From Mytilisepta virgata (taxonomy: Eukaryota > Mollusca > Bivalvia > Mytilida > Mytilidae): a stretch of 64,000 nt of DNA. The notes under the pieces are model-generated. The model saw only the letters and a program-made list of their open reading frames with translations, was not told the origin of the DNA and searched no databases. Positions 1-22,290 of this stretch are shown here, one piece after another (position 1 is the stretch's first letter; each line of letters begins with the position of its first letter). The DNA lies in the NCBI GenBank assembly GCA_028015205.1, contig CM051521.1:121962614-122026613 (forward strand), written 5' to 3'. The position numbers and the translations under genes are program-made.

Positions 1-890
1 CACATTCCACATTTTAATCTTCTCGGAAACCACTGGGCTAATTGAGACCAAAGTTTGGTGGAATGCTCCTTGGGTGGTCCCATTCCAAAAATAGAAAACG
101 GGGGTCAAAATTTTAAAAATCTTCACCTCTCAAGCTACTATGCCAATCACAGCCAAACTTTGCTGAAATGTTCCTTTGGTAGTCCACTTCCAAATTTTTT
201 TTTCGATGTTTGTTTAGTTCGGGTTTAATGCCGTTTTCTGCACATTTGGCCATTTCGTGATGGCAAATTTTTATTGGTGGAGGACCACAACCCCAGCATT
301 TAAAGGCTAGTGATCATAAGTAGTCATGACGAACTACCTAGACCACTCGGCCACCGACGCCCTGAACTTAGTTTAACATAGGACCCTATGGGAAATTCAT
401 TTCAAAATCTTCTTGTCTGAAACTACTGAGCCAATTGCAACCGAACTTAGCAGCAATGGTCCTGAGATGATCCTCTTTCAGAATTGTGTCCTTTGACCAG
501 GAATGTCAACAAAGATGGCCACCACAGCGGAACTAAGTTTAACATAGGACCCTATGGGAAAATTCATTAAATAATGACTTGTCTGAAACAACTGAGCCAA
601 TTAGAACAAGAGTTGGCAGCAACGGTCCTTAGATTTGTCCTCTTTCAGAAATATGTCGAATGACCTGATCTGTCAATCGAGACAGCCGAACATAGTTTAA
701 CATTGTAAATATTCTTGTCTGAAAGTACTAAGTGAATGGAACCAAAGTTCGCAGTAATGTTCCTCTTTCAGAATTGTGTCTGTTGACACAACCAAGATGG
801 CCACCACAGCCGAACTTTTAACCCTGTAGGAACTGGTTGCAATAGGCAATGCACTATCAGGTGAGCGATACTCTGGGATACCTCTTGCCT
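1..890 (-). mobile_element. Repeat-bearing element with about 170-bp tandem core, 5' end at about 890
   Basis: Core of roughly 170-bp diverged units marked by a recurring GGACCCTATGGGAAA block (about 371, 544) and 'AGTTTAACATAGGACC'. The right end carries CAGGTGAGCGATAC (860-875) and a short AGGCTC-like hairpin remnant, the reverse complement of the 5' end seen in other copies in this window (42964, 45998, 61629). A related core lies at 17838-18545. The left end lies outside the window or has decayed. A SINE sits inside it at 206-362. Confidence 0.65.
206..362 (-). mobile_element. tRNA-derived SINE, internally deleted copy
   Basis: Reverse complement shows a tRNA-like head with box A (TGGCCGAGTGGTCTAGG) and then, after a deletion that removes box B and the middle, the family's 3' part (CCACCAATAAAAA..., ...GCACATTTGG read in reverse). 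It is the same family as the copies at 22629, 40650 and 58110. No target-site duplication was found. Confidence 0.75.
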
Positions 891-9229
<8,339 letters not shown>

Positions 9230-12200
9230 AGTGGGGAGGTAACTCCCACTATAACCGAAATGATTTTTTACGCTCAGTGTGACTGTGTTGTATTGTATGT
9301 ACTTACGACTTTAGAATGAAAGTACCACCTGTTTATCTGATTAACTCAGAATGAGGGTAGGGAGGGGGCTATTACAGCTGTTAAGTGAAAAGTATAAATA
9401 TATATTTTTCAAAGAACCTCAATAGTTTGAACATACTTATGATTGTTAGGTCAAATTTTGATGAGTCCTGTAGCGCTGGTTTTTTCATCTGTGAAATTTT
9501 AAGACAAATTAGGCCATAATATCAACTTTTTCTAAGAACTAGATAGACACTACTGTAATGGTAATTTATGGTGTAAAAATCTATTGATTTTATTGCATTT
9601 TTGGAACTCCAATTCGGCTCAAGTAAAAAAAAAAACTTTCACTGGCTTTATTTGCTCTAAATCACCAGTAATGTACTCTGTCTTGTATGACCAAGAAATC
9701 ACCAGTAATGTAAGTCTGTCTCGTATGACCAAGAAATCACCAGTAATGTTCTATGTCTCGTATGACCAAGAACATTTAAAATGTTGCTGTTTTTCTACAG
9801 TTTATGATCAGACTGTAGTAAATTGAAAGATTAGCTAGAGTCTATGTCAGTGTCAATTTCTTTATAATGTGTCAGTGCATGCATGCTTGAAAGTTGTTCA
9901 AATAACTAAATCAAAATCAACCAATCATGCACAAGATGATATGAAGATCAATTGCTAAACAATATGTCTCATGACATTTAGAACTGTATTTTGCCTTCTT
10001 TTAAAACCATGGTCACAAATGTAAAGAATGGATTGAAGATATTGTATACAGTGCTGCAGATCAGCATGTTAAACGTGCTGTTTGTTAAATGACTTTAGTC
10101 AAATTCAAAAGTACAATAAAATCCATTGGTTTTTTTACTGTCAGTAGAATAAAAAATGATTGTAATATCAAAGAGGAAGTATTGATAAAATTTATCAGAA
10201 AAGGTTAAAGTGCAAAAAGTAGTATTTATAAAGTCATTCTGACAAATTTTACCATCAGCTTACAAATACTGTAAGAATTAAGCGTGAATATTGGTCAGTA
10301 TATACATTGTAGTGATTTATAGGTCGTGTAGAGTTATTAAGCTTTGTCAACTGATCACATGTTTGCTTAGTGCTGTGTACAGGAATAAAACAGTTTATAG
10401 ATTTATAAGTAGAAATAACCTGAGGTTGTCTGTAAATACAGGAGAAACAGATTCTCTAGGTGTATTATACTTACAGTGGAAGAGAGCAAACAGAGTGATT
10501 TTACTGACAAATACAGGAGTATGCTTGTAAAATTTGTTGAAACCTAGGTTTATACAAAAATATTATTTTATAAAAACATATTTAAATATAAGGGGAATAT
10601 CAGCTATCAGCTACAGTTATATAACACCATAAGAGACAACCAATTTAACATAAAGTTTATATTTATTATTACATACTCTGTGATTAATCCAAAATGGGGA
10701 GATTTTTCACATTTGGGGGAAGATTTAAGAAATAATGTTAAGGATTTGAGGAACTTTAAGGGTATAATTTTTTCTCAGATTTCTGTTGGTTATAGTTGTA
10801 AGTTGTATGATTGTTTATTTGTTATTTGTTTAAATGATTAAAAAAATATCTAGATATTCTAATATATAATTGTGGTTTGCAGCTGATTTAATACACAACA
10901 GTTGGTCAAAAATATCATTTTTAATTATATATCAGTTTCATGGTATTTTTAGCAGAGAATTTGGAATACAGATTGACTAAATGCAACTTGTAAGTTTTCA
11001 TAAGGGGAGGTAATGCATTTCATATTAGTTAAAAAAACAGAATAGAATGAGTTGATTTTAGGAAGTTAGTATTTCATCTCGCCTAAGGGAAAAATAAACA
11101 TAAAATAATTTCAACCAAATAGAGAAAACAGAGATGGAGAGAAAGAAAAATATTTTCATAAAAGATGTACTAACATGCGAAGAAAATTAAACTAAATCAA
11201 ATCAGGATTATTGTTCTATGGACTATAAGATATCATATTTAAGTGTATCTTTTTTCAAACATAACACTGACATTGTTGAAACGAAATTTTGAATCAGCTG
11301 CCAACCAGAAATTTTAGTGTATTTTTCATTGATTTTTGCTGACTACAGTTTTACACCAACTAAAGTTTCCAGTTTGGTAGACATACTCAATACATGTTAG
11401 TAACATTTTGTCAACTAAACAATTTATTTCAACTCCATCTTCAATTTTTTTTATTGACTATATTTTAATTGAAAATGTTGTTTGAATATTGTATTAGCTA
11501 ATTCAGTATAAACTGAGCGGTAGTTGTTTTTAATAAAAAGGAACAAAATAATATGTGCCATATTTTGTGGAGCTTTATGACTATGGGATTTGTAGTGAAT
11601 TGTAGATTCCTCACTATTAGGTAACAAAGGTCTTCAGTTTAATCCTCAAACTACTTAGGGTTTTTCTTTTAAATTTGCAAACAGTAAGTAGGTTACTCAG
11701 AGCAAAGAATACATGTACTTAGTCAACAGAAATCAGTGTTGTAAATTATACACAAAATTTGAATAATTTTGCTCACTTTTTATAAATCTTTAAATGTGAT
11801 ACATGTATGTATATATTATATGTATGATTGTGTGTAAAATTTAAAATGTCATTTTTATATAGATTACAAAATAACTTTTTGAATGATAGCAATATGGAAC
11901 ACTAAAAGTGGACAAATATAAACAAGGAAATTAAAACAGGTGGCTGGGCCATGAATATGAAATGTAATATATATTTTAGACTAGAAATTATTACAACAGA
12001 AACCAAAGCCCCAATACACATGACATGTATTGTATCTCACCAATAGTTAGTCACAGTAAGTTACATGCAATAAAAACGAATTCCTCTTAGTTATTCAGCA
12101 GAATTTCCATGATATAAATAATAAATGTAGGAGAAATAAACAATTATTATTGACAACCTACCTACCTCAGTAATTATACCACAGAAATCCATCAATCCAA

Positions 12201-13825
12201 ATATTTCTATCTCATATTTGTCTACTTTTGGTGTTTCATGTATATTTTAATATAATTAATATATAGTCAATTTTGTATGCTTTATGAATTTTTTACTTCC
12301 AAATGTGAGTGTTTTTTCTTCCCTTTGCTAGTATTGATACATGCCTTATACAGAAGTCTATAGCTTTTATTGTTGATAATAATTATGTACAAGGAGTACC
12401 TGTTTTTGATTATTATTTTTAGCTTTTTTTATTTATAAAAATTAGTTAAATTCTGATTCTACCTTTTCATTTGGTGTAGAATATAAAAGAATTAGTGTAA
12501 GTCGGTTAACTGTCCTTTATTAAACCACTCAGAGGTTATTACCTTCAGAACAAAGATAGAAGGTTGGAGTAATCTCCCCTAGGTAACTTAGTAATGTAAG
12601 ACATCAAGAAGTTTCAGTGAGGATATATACACATAATCATGGTAACAAATTACATATAGTACAATCAATGCATTTTCCTAGTCATGTGAAATATTTTTGT
12701 TAGCATTACTCATTAACATCATAACAGAAAATTGTACCCATTTAATCACAAAACTTAATCTGATGTATACAAAAATTTATATTTTTCAATAAAATATTTA
12801 CGTAAGGGTGAATATTTTATTTATTTGTAGGTTTTTGAAACCAAAGTATTAGGGTAATTAAATTTTTAATCTACATTATTTGTCATTGATTGACCTAAAT
12901 TTGTTTAACAATTACACAGATATAGTGATATTAATCCATATATTTGGCAAAATTTGAATAATCTGAAAACTGGCACATCCCTTTTCCGAGAATTTGCAGG
13001 ACGTTTCTGGGATTTTTTTTTACCCTTTTCCAAAGATTTTCCAATAGCCATTTTCCGAGAAAAAAATACCTCTTCCGTTAGCCAGGTTCATAACATGTTG
13101 CCCCTTGCTCACAGGATTTTGAGCAAGATCTTTTTTACATGTTCTTCTTTTTAATTTAATAAACAAAAATATACACTGCTAAAATTCTTTTAGTGTCCAT
13201 TACGACTATGGCATTATGCACATCTTCTCGACTCTTTGGTAATACTGGTAAATGTTTTTTGCCTCTCTCAGTAGACAGCTTTGGCAGCATTTTTTATATC
13301 CCTGGACTGCAGTGCCACGATTCTTTTCTGAGTGTGTAATCTCAATGACCGACCAGAGAATAATGAACTTGTTAAAAAAATGAAAACTACTTCCCCTGTC
13401 CATTGTTCATGAGTATTCCTTCAATGGTATATGTACTTACCTGCATTATAAAATTATCGGAAAAGGGGCATCAGTTTTGTTACCATTATATCTTGTATTA
13501 TTACCTGCATGAAAAATTCTCGGAAAACCGACAACAAAATTCTCGGAAATGTCCAGATCAAAATATGAAAAAATCCTCAGAAATGTCATATGCCCCTAAA
13601 AATTAGCTGACATAAAGAAATCTTAAAATTTCACAGAAATTAATGAAATCTTCCTTACATGGCTTTACTTTTTGTTATTTTTGGCCTTTGAATCTTCTTT
13701 TTAGAGTTTTTGGTATTTTGTTTGGCTTTTATTGAGTCATAAATAGGTGAACCAATACAAAAAAAATTGTTATCAGAATATTCATCATCTTTTGGAAATA
13801 GGTTCACAATTGATACTGATAAAAA
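9230..13825. other. PKC form B 3' flank and AT-rich intergenic DNA
   Basis: After the TAG at 9227-9229 comes a long AT-rich stretch with no supported gene. Three copies of a 37-38-bp unit (AAATCACCAGTAATGT...) lie at about 9659-9775. Short frames here have no homology or splice support. The 3' UTR end for form B could not be placed. Confidence 0.5.
9659..9775 (+). repeat. 37-bp tandem repeat, three copies
   Basis: ATCACCAGTAATGT recurs at 9661, 9698 and 9736, each followed by a diverged TCTGTCT(T/C)GTATGACCAAG block. It probably falls in the 3' UTR or flank of PKC form B. Confidence 0.8.
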
Positions 13826-14082
13826 GTTTAAGGATGCTCGTTGGTCATGTTTTGGTCTTTTTGTCAGATTTTCGGAATCCTCAGGTTTTATCCATTTCTT
13901 AAACATGAAATATTTTGCCCATGAACCCCCACTTTTTCTTTTATAATTCAATCATATATACCTTAAAATGGTATTTGACAAAATTTTTTGAAATCCTTTT
14001 TTTTTTACACATTTTGAGAGACTGAAGTTGTCAAAGCAAAGACAATGAAAAATCCAGAGAAAACCCATTTCCTGCAAATTTT
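13655..14082 (-). mobile_element. Dispersed repeat with an open reading frame start, inverted relative to the copy at 26444
   Basis: Reverse complement from 14082 matches 26444-26692 over about 250 bp, starting AGGAAATGGG. Both copies carry an ATG frame beginning MN(Y/C)KRKSGGS and continuing FMFKKWIKPEDS and LTKRPKHDQRASL. Here the frame runs 13951-13655 (98 codons), with a lysine-rich end. After ASL the two copies diverge completely. The shared frame suggests the 5' coding part of a transposable element; I do not recognise the protein. Confidence 0.6.
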
Positions 14083-16304
14083 TAAGGCCTTATAGCTCTA
14101 AAATGAGCACATGAACCTACATTTTTTTCTTGCTTATTTGTTTACTTTTCATATATTCTCTCAAACTAAAACACCTATTTCGAATCCTATTTATTTCGTA
14201 TTAGACCAGCAATCATCCTTAAAGCTTAAATCTCTGCAAACAGTTTGGGGTACAGTCTAACTTATATTCTATATATCCATTCAATAAAAAGATACTCAAA
14301 ACATTTTCAGTTGTCATTTTTATTTCATTATGAATCAGTTTTAGATAGTAGGTTTTTACATATTTTCTCAGGCAATTCATATACTGCCATCCATTTGTGC
14401 AATCTATTTACATTGTCTTTCGGGTTCAATACTTATACAAACTATCTTTATAACAGATGTAGTATTGATGATCAAAATATTCACAATAAGCAGCATAAGT
14501 CTATTAACATCCCACCAGAGATAGCACTAGTAATAACATCTAACTATGACATTACTACATAGTTATAGTGTAATTAAAATATAATGAAAATATTGATTGT
14601 CTCCATATTAATATTCTCATATATGGTAACTTCACAAAATTTCTATTTAAGAATGTATATTTATTAGTTTTCATCAAAATATAATGTTTATGAATCATTT
14701 GTGGTAAATATAATGTTAATTGTTTCTGAATGATTTGTAGTAAATACATGTAGTTGTTATTGAAAGCATTTATAGAAGGTTTAAATGGTCCTTCAACCAA
14801 ATTACTTATGAAAGATAATACATTTAGCCATAGTGAATAAAATTAGAATTAACTCCCCCAATTAACCTGTTAAAGGGAGATAATGGAATCATTTTGTAAC
14901 AGGTTAAGTGGTTCATTTAGTGACTGATTTGTGTGTTTTTTCTGTAACCGGGTAGCCTTCATTTCATTCTGTCAGTTTGACCAAAAACCCTGTTGCTCAT
15001 TCCAGCTTCTGTTAAAATACTTTAGTAGATGTTAATTTTTCAAGTGGCATACAGTAATGATATAGCTATTCACTATACACCTGAAATATACTACAGTATT
15101 TTTCTGCATTTGTCTATAAACATTTGGAGCATTTAAATTTAATACCTAGATTAGCATATATGGTCTCCCCAGCATTTTCTCTGTTTTTGATTTGTTTGCT
15201 GTTTCATTTTAAAGAAATTCACAGCAAATATGACAACTGAAATATAGAGAAATAAACTTTGGACGCTCTCCAAATGTTCAAAAATGCCAGTAGAATCTTA
15301 GATTTTTTACACTTGCAGGAGGACCCATATTATACAAAGATGAACACTCGTTGATCAAATAAGATATATATTATGTCACCTGTAAATGCTATCATCACAG
15401 ATAATATTGCTGGCAATACATGTCATCTATTTTTACTTTATTTCAGCTGTGTAATCTTTCCTTATAAGGTATATTACTTATTTGTTATTGTTGAAAATTA
15501 ATATAATAAATATTTGATTTACTGTACAGTTGTTTTATTATAAAAGGGTTTCAGTTTAATTTCCTTTGTCATATTCTCTCTAAATACTCTGCTGTAAAAA
15601 AGATATATCCTTTTATCTACTGATGATTTAGTTGCTTGTTGTCTGGAGTTACTTTTTAGAAAATTAATAATAGTTAATTGAAGGACATGCATATAAAACA
15701 TGTTGAAAGTATTCTTAAATCTTGTGTATCAAAAATATGATTCTAATAAATTACTTAAACTTAAGGAAAGGCTTTATAAGACGAAATATGCATATCTTCT
15801 TTATCAAAATTTGTATCAAAGATTACAAATTATTACCACTAAGCCTCTGCTGGTGGACTACATGTACCTGAGGATATCACCAGTCCAGTTTCTAATTTGA
15901 CCCATGTTTAGTGAAGTATGAATTACCTCCCCTGCTGTTTAATTACGTCCATCAGGTCTAATAAATTTAACAGTATACCCAAATCATGTTTATTCCTGCA
16001 ATAAACAAGTTGACCTGTTCACCCAATGGTGTTAATTGCCAAAGGATATATATATATGTGTATATTTTCAGATCACTTACATGAAACGTTTTAAACATTT
16101 ATATTGGTATTTTTTTCATACAATTAATTAGTCTCGTATACATTAACAAGGACATAGCTGCAGTAAGAAAGTATTGGAAAGCGGTCAATTGATCCTTTTA
16201 AAATTTACTGTTTTAAAATTGTAAAATATTTTTGAAACTAAGGAGTATCAATTCTCTTGCATAACTGTTATTACATGGTTTTAGCTTTACTCTTTCTGTC
16301 ATTT
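14083..16304. other. AT-rich intergenic DNA, nothing recognised
   Basis: Only short frames without family resemblance were seen, and an (AT)n/(TG)n patch near 16050. No gene, RNA or clear repeat is supported. Confidence 0.45.
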
Positions 16305-17430
16305 TTGTCTCACCTGGCGGTGGCATAAACTCTTTTAAACCCGTAATAACTTTGTACAGATAATACCTACACTATAGATCTTTGGACCAACGATAGTATA
16401 CAGTATGATATAAAATTGTGATCTTGACTTCATTTTCATGGTTCATTGACTTCATAAACATTTGTAAAATCTGCATCACATTTTCGTGATTAAGTCAATT
16501 TCTCAGTAACCTTAATACCTATTCCTACCATATTTGGTCTATAGATAGTTCTTAGTCACAGTTAGTGGGTACATGCAAGTCTGACACTTCTCTCCGGACC
16601 TGGACCTCAATTTCATGCTTGATTGACTTGCATCACATTTTTGTGATGGTCCACTTCTCAGGAACTTTTATACCGAGACATCATATTTAGTCTATAGGTA
16701 GCTATTGGTGGTAACACAACAGTTTGATTACCTGTCACCCGACCTTGACCTCAATTTCATGCATGAGTGACTTTTGTCACATAGTCACAAATAAGTATTT
16801 CTCATCTGTAATACCTAAATCCAACGTTTTTAGTCTACAGGAGTATTTAATGGGTATATGCCAGTCTTGAACCTGACCTTGACCTCGTCCATGCATGGAC
16901 AATTTGCATCACTTTTTTGCAATTGAGTCCATTTCTGAGCAACTGTAATGTGTACCTAGACCTACAGTATTTTATCTATAGATAGGTCTTGATGGGGAAA
17001 ATGCCCGTCTGACACCTTGACCTCAATCTCACGCTTGAGTGACTTGCATCACATTTTCGTGATTAAAAGTCCATTTCACCTTTAGGTGTAATACATATAC
17101 ACATGGTCTGTAGATACTTCTTGGCAAGTACATATCACTCTGAAGCTTCCCACCTGACCTTGACCCAGTTTCACGCTTGACGGAGTAATTTTTGTCTATA
17201 AATACTTGTTGGTGGGTACATACCAGCCTGAGACCAGTTAACTGACCTTAAACACGTTTTTAGAATTGACTGACTTTCAGCAGATTTTTCAGAGAAATTT
17301 TACATGATCATAGCTATTTCTTTAATGCATTCCTTTTGACTTGAAATGTTTGGTATTGGTCAACTTGCATACTGAGGCGAGACATTTAGTGTGTCCACTC
17401 TTGTGGCATTAGAGATTGCCATTCAACGTT
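16305..17430 (+). repeat. Diverged array of about 140-170-bp units
   Basis: Units recur with 'TTGACCTCAATTTCA', 'GACTTGCATCACATTTT' and 'TCTATAGATAG' type blocks at about 16438, 16611, 16755, 16896, 17033 and 17172. The array begins GTCTCACCTGGCGG. Its first unit (TAATACCTACACT.TAGATCTTTGG) is also found at 23906-24150 inside an MRPL58 intron, so the family is dispersed. Confidence 0.7.
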
Positions 17431-17837
17431 TTGGGTTGATGGTCATCTTTGAACATTGTTGGTCATGAGCAAAACTGGTGACTCTTAATTCGGCAAATAT
17501 GCAATCTTTTGTATTAGATATGGTATCAAAGAATATTATACAAGTTTAAATATTTTGTTAATATAATTGAGTTACCCGGTATTAATTGGAAAAATCATGT
17601 TAGAAAAAATCAAATAACGTAAGAGGGTTTAGTTTTGATGAGGAGGTAAGGGCGGCGCTGGTCATTTTTCTTCCTATAGTTTGTGTTTATATAAATCATT
17701 GGAATTCTCTTCTAAATCTTTTTCATGGCATCCAAACGGAATCTCACAATACTTGGAATATGGTTTATGCAATCAGAAAATGAAATAAGTCTCTTTCGGG
17801 CTTGTAGTCTTAAGCTTGTACATGTGTACCAAACATT

Positions 17838-18545
17838 TTTAGCTCACCTGGCCCGTCGACGTCCGAGGTAAACTATCATTTAAAGATCACCTCCTCTTAA
17901 ACCACTTGGCCAATTGAAACCAAACTTTGGGTGGCCCCTTCCAACTTTGTGTCCGGCATCCCTGAGTTCCAACCAACATGGCTGGAGTTACTAAAGTTAG
18001 AATAATCGGATGAAGAATTTCCAAATTTTTCTTCTATGAACCTCTATAGCCAGATGGAGCCACACTTGCAATGGTCCTTAGAATTGTGTCAGATGATCCG
18101 GACTGTCAACCAATATGACCGCCACAGCAGAAGTTAGTTTAAAATAGGACCCTATGGGAAAATGCGTTTAAAAATCTTCTTGTCTGAAACCACTTGGCCA
18201 ATTGGAAACGGACTTGGCAGCAATGGTCCTCTTTCAGAATTGTGTCCGATGACCCGGACTGTCAACCAAGGTGGCCCTATGGGAAAATTTAATTTGCAAA
18301 TTTTCATGTTTTAAACCACTTGGCCATTTGGAACCAGATTTGACAGCAATAGTCTCTAGATTGTGCTCTTTCAAAATTGTGTTTGATGACCTAGACTGTC
18401 AACTAAGGTGACAACCACAGCCTAACTTAGCTTAACATAGAACCCTATGGGAAAACCAGCCGAGATGACTGCTACACTTAAATTTTTAGTCTTGCTCAAG
18501 GTCGAAGAGGTAAGTTCGGGTCAGCGATACAGGCTCTTAAGAACC
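17838..18545 (-). mobile_element. Complete-looking copy of the shared-end element family, about 170-bp core
   Basis: Left end TTTTTAGCTCACCTGGCC is the reverse complement of the family 3' end GGCCAGGTGAGCTAAAA. The right end carries CAGCGATACAGGCTCTTAAGAACCT, the family 5' end with its hairpin. Core units share 'GGACCCTATGGGAAAA' and 'TTTCAGAATTGTGTC' with 1-890. No coding capacity. Confidence 0.7.
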
Positions 18546-20329
18546 TTTAATTCCTACTTATTCAGACCTTGACGTTGAAAACTTGTGAGAGTAATTTGTT
18601 TATTTTGAATTTTCGATACCGGTATCATAATATTTTTTTTGTCAATATGAAGTGGGCGCGCAGTGAGGGATTTATTTGATACTTGTCTTGTTATTCTCGC
18701 TGTCCTTCACTGAACAGGCTGCTGAAGGCCACACACTTACCTCAATTAGTTATCTGCTATTATTACATCGAGTGTGGTGAAATACCGGGATTTCCCAGTG
18801 AAATCAAATCCGATAATTCACCCAGTGAAATCGAAAGTCATATTTCACTCTAGGAAGTGACGTAACAATAGCCGTCGCCAATGACGTGAATTAATGTCTT
18901 GTTCGGTAACTAGTTGTAGATTTTTAGGTATTCGCATTTCAAGATTAGTTATACTATAAATGACTTATTGAAGGCGGCGTTTTATTTATTTCGGTACGTT
19001 CCTACTTTTGTTATGACGGAAACAATTTGCGTATGGATAAAGGTGACATCCGTTCTTTTTCCCTGCCTTCCTTTTTTCTCTATAAACCCCCCACTCCTCG
19101 ATGTCCAAAAAATTGTCCATTGTATGAAAAAACGAAAGCTTTATCAAACAGCTGACTGGTATTGGAGACCATTGGAGGGTGATGTTGTGGGGGAAAAGGG
19201 AGGAGGCAATACTAAGTAAACTAAAACTGAAGAAGGCATTTTTTCTGAAGTTCTTTAGAGGACGACCATTCTCTAATTTTGATCGTGTACGACATTAAAA
19301 TGCATATCGATATTGTCCATGATGTTTTGGTAACCTTTTGATGTGAAAATGGTATTTTATATAATATTTTTTCTTACTCTTAAAAATAAATTTAAATACG
19401 GTTACAAAATATATATACAGTGTATTGAAAACCTAATGATACTGTGATTCTTAAATTTAATTTCATTTTTCTTTCTTCTTTTACAAATTTAAAGAGACAT
19501 GTCATGAAGCATTTTTCCCTGTTTAGCTTTATAGATGGCTTAATTAGATTATGCCATGAACATATTAACTTTGAATATTGTATCCTAATTTGAGATGTCC
19601 TGCAATATTTACTTTTTATGGCTTTTCCAACTTCTTCCCTTGAGAATTGGATTCCAGACTCTACATGTTCTCTTCATAGCTCTTTAATTATATTGCACCT
19701 ATATCGGCATATACTGAGGAATCTTTGGTTGTACCTTTCCAAGCATTTCGGTTTGCACGTTTCTCGAAAGAAGATAACATAACATAACGTCTTTATTTCC
19801 AAGCAAAGCGCCCTCGCGGACAATAAATATATATAAAAGAGGGAAAAGCATTTGATTGAAAGAATTCACAATAAACAGATAAATTAATAAATAAAAATCC
19901 TGAAAATCTTAGAAAAACGCCACAGTACAAAACATTGAGCCTTTTCTCCAAAAACCAAGTTTAAACTTTAAAGACACAAAGAAATAATATTTTGGATGGA
20001 AAAATATCTTCCAACCAATAAAACTAATACAGCCACATACACATAATTGGATATCTGTTGATAAAACATTCCTCTTATTTGGATAAGACTTTGAAACACC
20101 AAACCATTTACCATATATTCTGTGTTAATTACTCCTTATAATTGCATATTGAATTGCTAAGAAATTCTTCTTAATTGCTTTTTTTCTAAATCATGAATGC
20201 TTTGCCAAATTTGATACAGAGTAAGGACACATTGACTGAAAATATCTTATAAAAATTCATAAAACACAATTTATAATGTCTTTTTAGGTCAATTCCCGCA
20301 TATCCCCGCACTACTTGTGCTGTACGTTG
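18546..20329. other. Intergenic, locally less AT-rich; possible promoter region not resolved
   Basis: 18640-19230 is less AT-rich than its surroundings and holds AAGTGACGTAA at about 18855 and a second TGACGT at about 18881 (CRE-like cores). Paired CCAGTGAAATC blocks near 18797 and 18823 suggest an old repeat. It could contain the missing first exon or promoter of MRPL58 3 kb downstream, but no exon could be tied to it. Near 19780 a 'CATAACATAACGTCTTTATT' tract resembles the tail of an inverted LINE. Confidence 0.35.
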
Positions 20330-21090
20330 CTATAATGATTCCAAATATATATTGCTGCTAAGTAGAAATAAAAAATAAAGTAGTCTTTCAGGAAATTAAC
20401 TAAAATTGGAATCACATATTTTGAAATTCAACTAATCTAGATTAGTCTTAAAGCTAATATGATCCCCCCAAAAAATCTATAGTTGCCAAGTAAAATTAAA
20501 AAAAAATAATAGTCTTAGACACTTTTAGGAAATTTACCGAAATTGGAATCACATATTTATGAAAGCCATAAACTCCAAACTAGTCAGTGCTGTTGGTATA
20601 GTGATTCCAAATAATATGATAAAAAAAAATCTATAGTTGCTAGGTGAAATTCCAAAAATAATAGTCTTAGACACCTTAGGGAAATTTACCGAAATTGAAA
20701 TCGCATATTTTTTTAAATCCATACAATCCAAACTAGTGATGTTGCTATAGTGATTCCAAATATATATGGTTGCTAAGTAGAAATCACAAATAAAATAGTC
20801 TTTGAGTCTTTTGTGAAATTTTCGAAAATTGGAATCATAATTTTGAAATCCAAATGATCCTGATAAGTCTTAAAGCTAATGTGATAAAAAAAAATCTAAA
20901 TTGCTACGTAAAATTCCAAAAATAATAGTCAGGAAATTTACCAAAGTTGGAATCACATATTTTGACATCTAGATGATCCCAATATGTGTAACTGCTGATA
21001 TGATCCAGAAAACATGATTTCTTGTCAAAAATTAAAAAAAAATAATGGTCTTTGAGACTTTTAGGAAATTTACCAAGTTGGAACCGCATA
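20330..21090. repeat. Degenerate tandem array, about 120-150-bp units, six copies
   Basis: A block like GGAAATTTACCGAAATTGGAA recurs near 20390, 20528, 20680, 20811, 20933 and 21063, each followed by CACATATTT and a run of A. The short minus-strand frames here (with NFPKVSKT-like words) repeat because the DNA does and are not genes. Confidence 0.75.
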
Positions 21091-22215
21091 TTAAAACAAT
21101 TCCGAAACCTTTAGCATTAGTGGTACACTTACTTAGTCAACTTTCAGTTCCGTATTCCAATAACACGAGAGGAGTCGCGTGACAAAGGAATAATGTATCC
21201 TAAGGCTACCTGTGTAGCCCGGCCCCCATGGGAACTATTCAGATTCCGAAAAAAATTGGCGCAATCTACATTGGCAGGGCAATTACTGAGCCAATTTTCA
21301 GTTCCCTATTCAAAATAGTGTTGAAAGAGTTGTGCGACAAAGGAATAATGTACGGGTAATTTCGAGCCATTTCGGGTAATTCTACGCATCGTCCTATTTG
21401 GCGCATTAACATGAAAATGATTTGAATGTGCCGAATTACCCGACAACATAGTACCCTTAGCACCATACTTAGATCATTTGTAGATGGAACAGCACGTTTT
21501 TCTGCCTACTTCAAAGGATTTATGATAAAATCTACTCGAACAGTAGAGATGACTTTATTTTTTTGCTTGGGAAGATCTTATCCAATCCGTACTTGTTAAA
21601 GGTTTTATACAGTAATCTATGATTTCCGCCAATACTATTTAATGATGTTTTTTCAGTCATTCTGTCGACGATGCTTATTAAACACCACACTTAAAAAATT
21701 CCAAGCATATTCTCGACTAGGGTATAAGAGTATATACAACTTAGATATTATTTACCCTAATAGCAGCAATGATATTCTCAGACAAGTAAGTGATTGAAAA
21801 AAAAACTAGTGTGCACATAAGCATTTGTAAAGCCTCATATATACACTACACTACAACATAAAAAGAGATCAATACACTACATGTGACATGTGTTGTGGTG
21901 TAACAAATAACCTTTGACCATGCATCCTACATATTCAGAAACTGACACTTTGAGTATTAAATCTGATAAGAATTTTATTTTGATATGCACAAAAGCTTTT
22001 CAAGAATTTTTTACCACAAAAAGAAAACAAAAGAACAATGATGAAGAAGAATAATATTTTATTCCCAATCATGGGCATTCAGAAGGCATGAATATACATA
22101 ACATAAGACCATTAAACATTCATATCGTTAACTTAGTTTGTTCTTTGTATATGAAATATTGTTAATAACAATCCTACCAATAAAATTTGAATTTTAACCT
22201 AAATTGAGTTTACAG
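21091..22215. other. MRPL58 upstream region
   Basis: Two diverged copies of a TCAGTTCC...GACAAAGGAATAATGTA segment lie at about 21145-21200 and 21290-21355. No start exon for MRPL58 was recognised here. Confidence 0.4.
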
Positions 22216-22290
22216 AAATATAAAAATACAGGGTTCAAGTCAGGTTTAAACATGGATTGTAGTAGGAACATTTCAGGTGTAACACCACAA
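22216..22290 (+). CDS. MRPL58: MRPL58 probable upstream exon
   Basis: 25 codons, acceptor GTTTACAG, donor GTAAAG, phase 0 at its 3' end, which fits the next exon. It encodes a short FKSGLNMDCS-type segment. Sequence support is weak because this part of the family varies, so the call rests mainly on splice signals and frame. Confidence 0.5.

Noticed and set aside
14245..14562. 105-codon plus-strand frame
   Set aside because: Starts at a non-ATG codon, is rich in AT-driven residues, and shows no recognisable domain.
18968..19219. 83-codon frame in a less AT-rich region as first exon of MRPL58
   Set aside because: No targeting-peptide character or in-frame junction to 22216 could be shown; kept only as an unresolved region.
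20549..21089. Small minus-strand genes sharing NFPKVSKT-like words
   Set aside because: They repeat because the DNA is a degenerate tandem array; frames differ and are interrupted.
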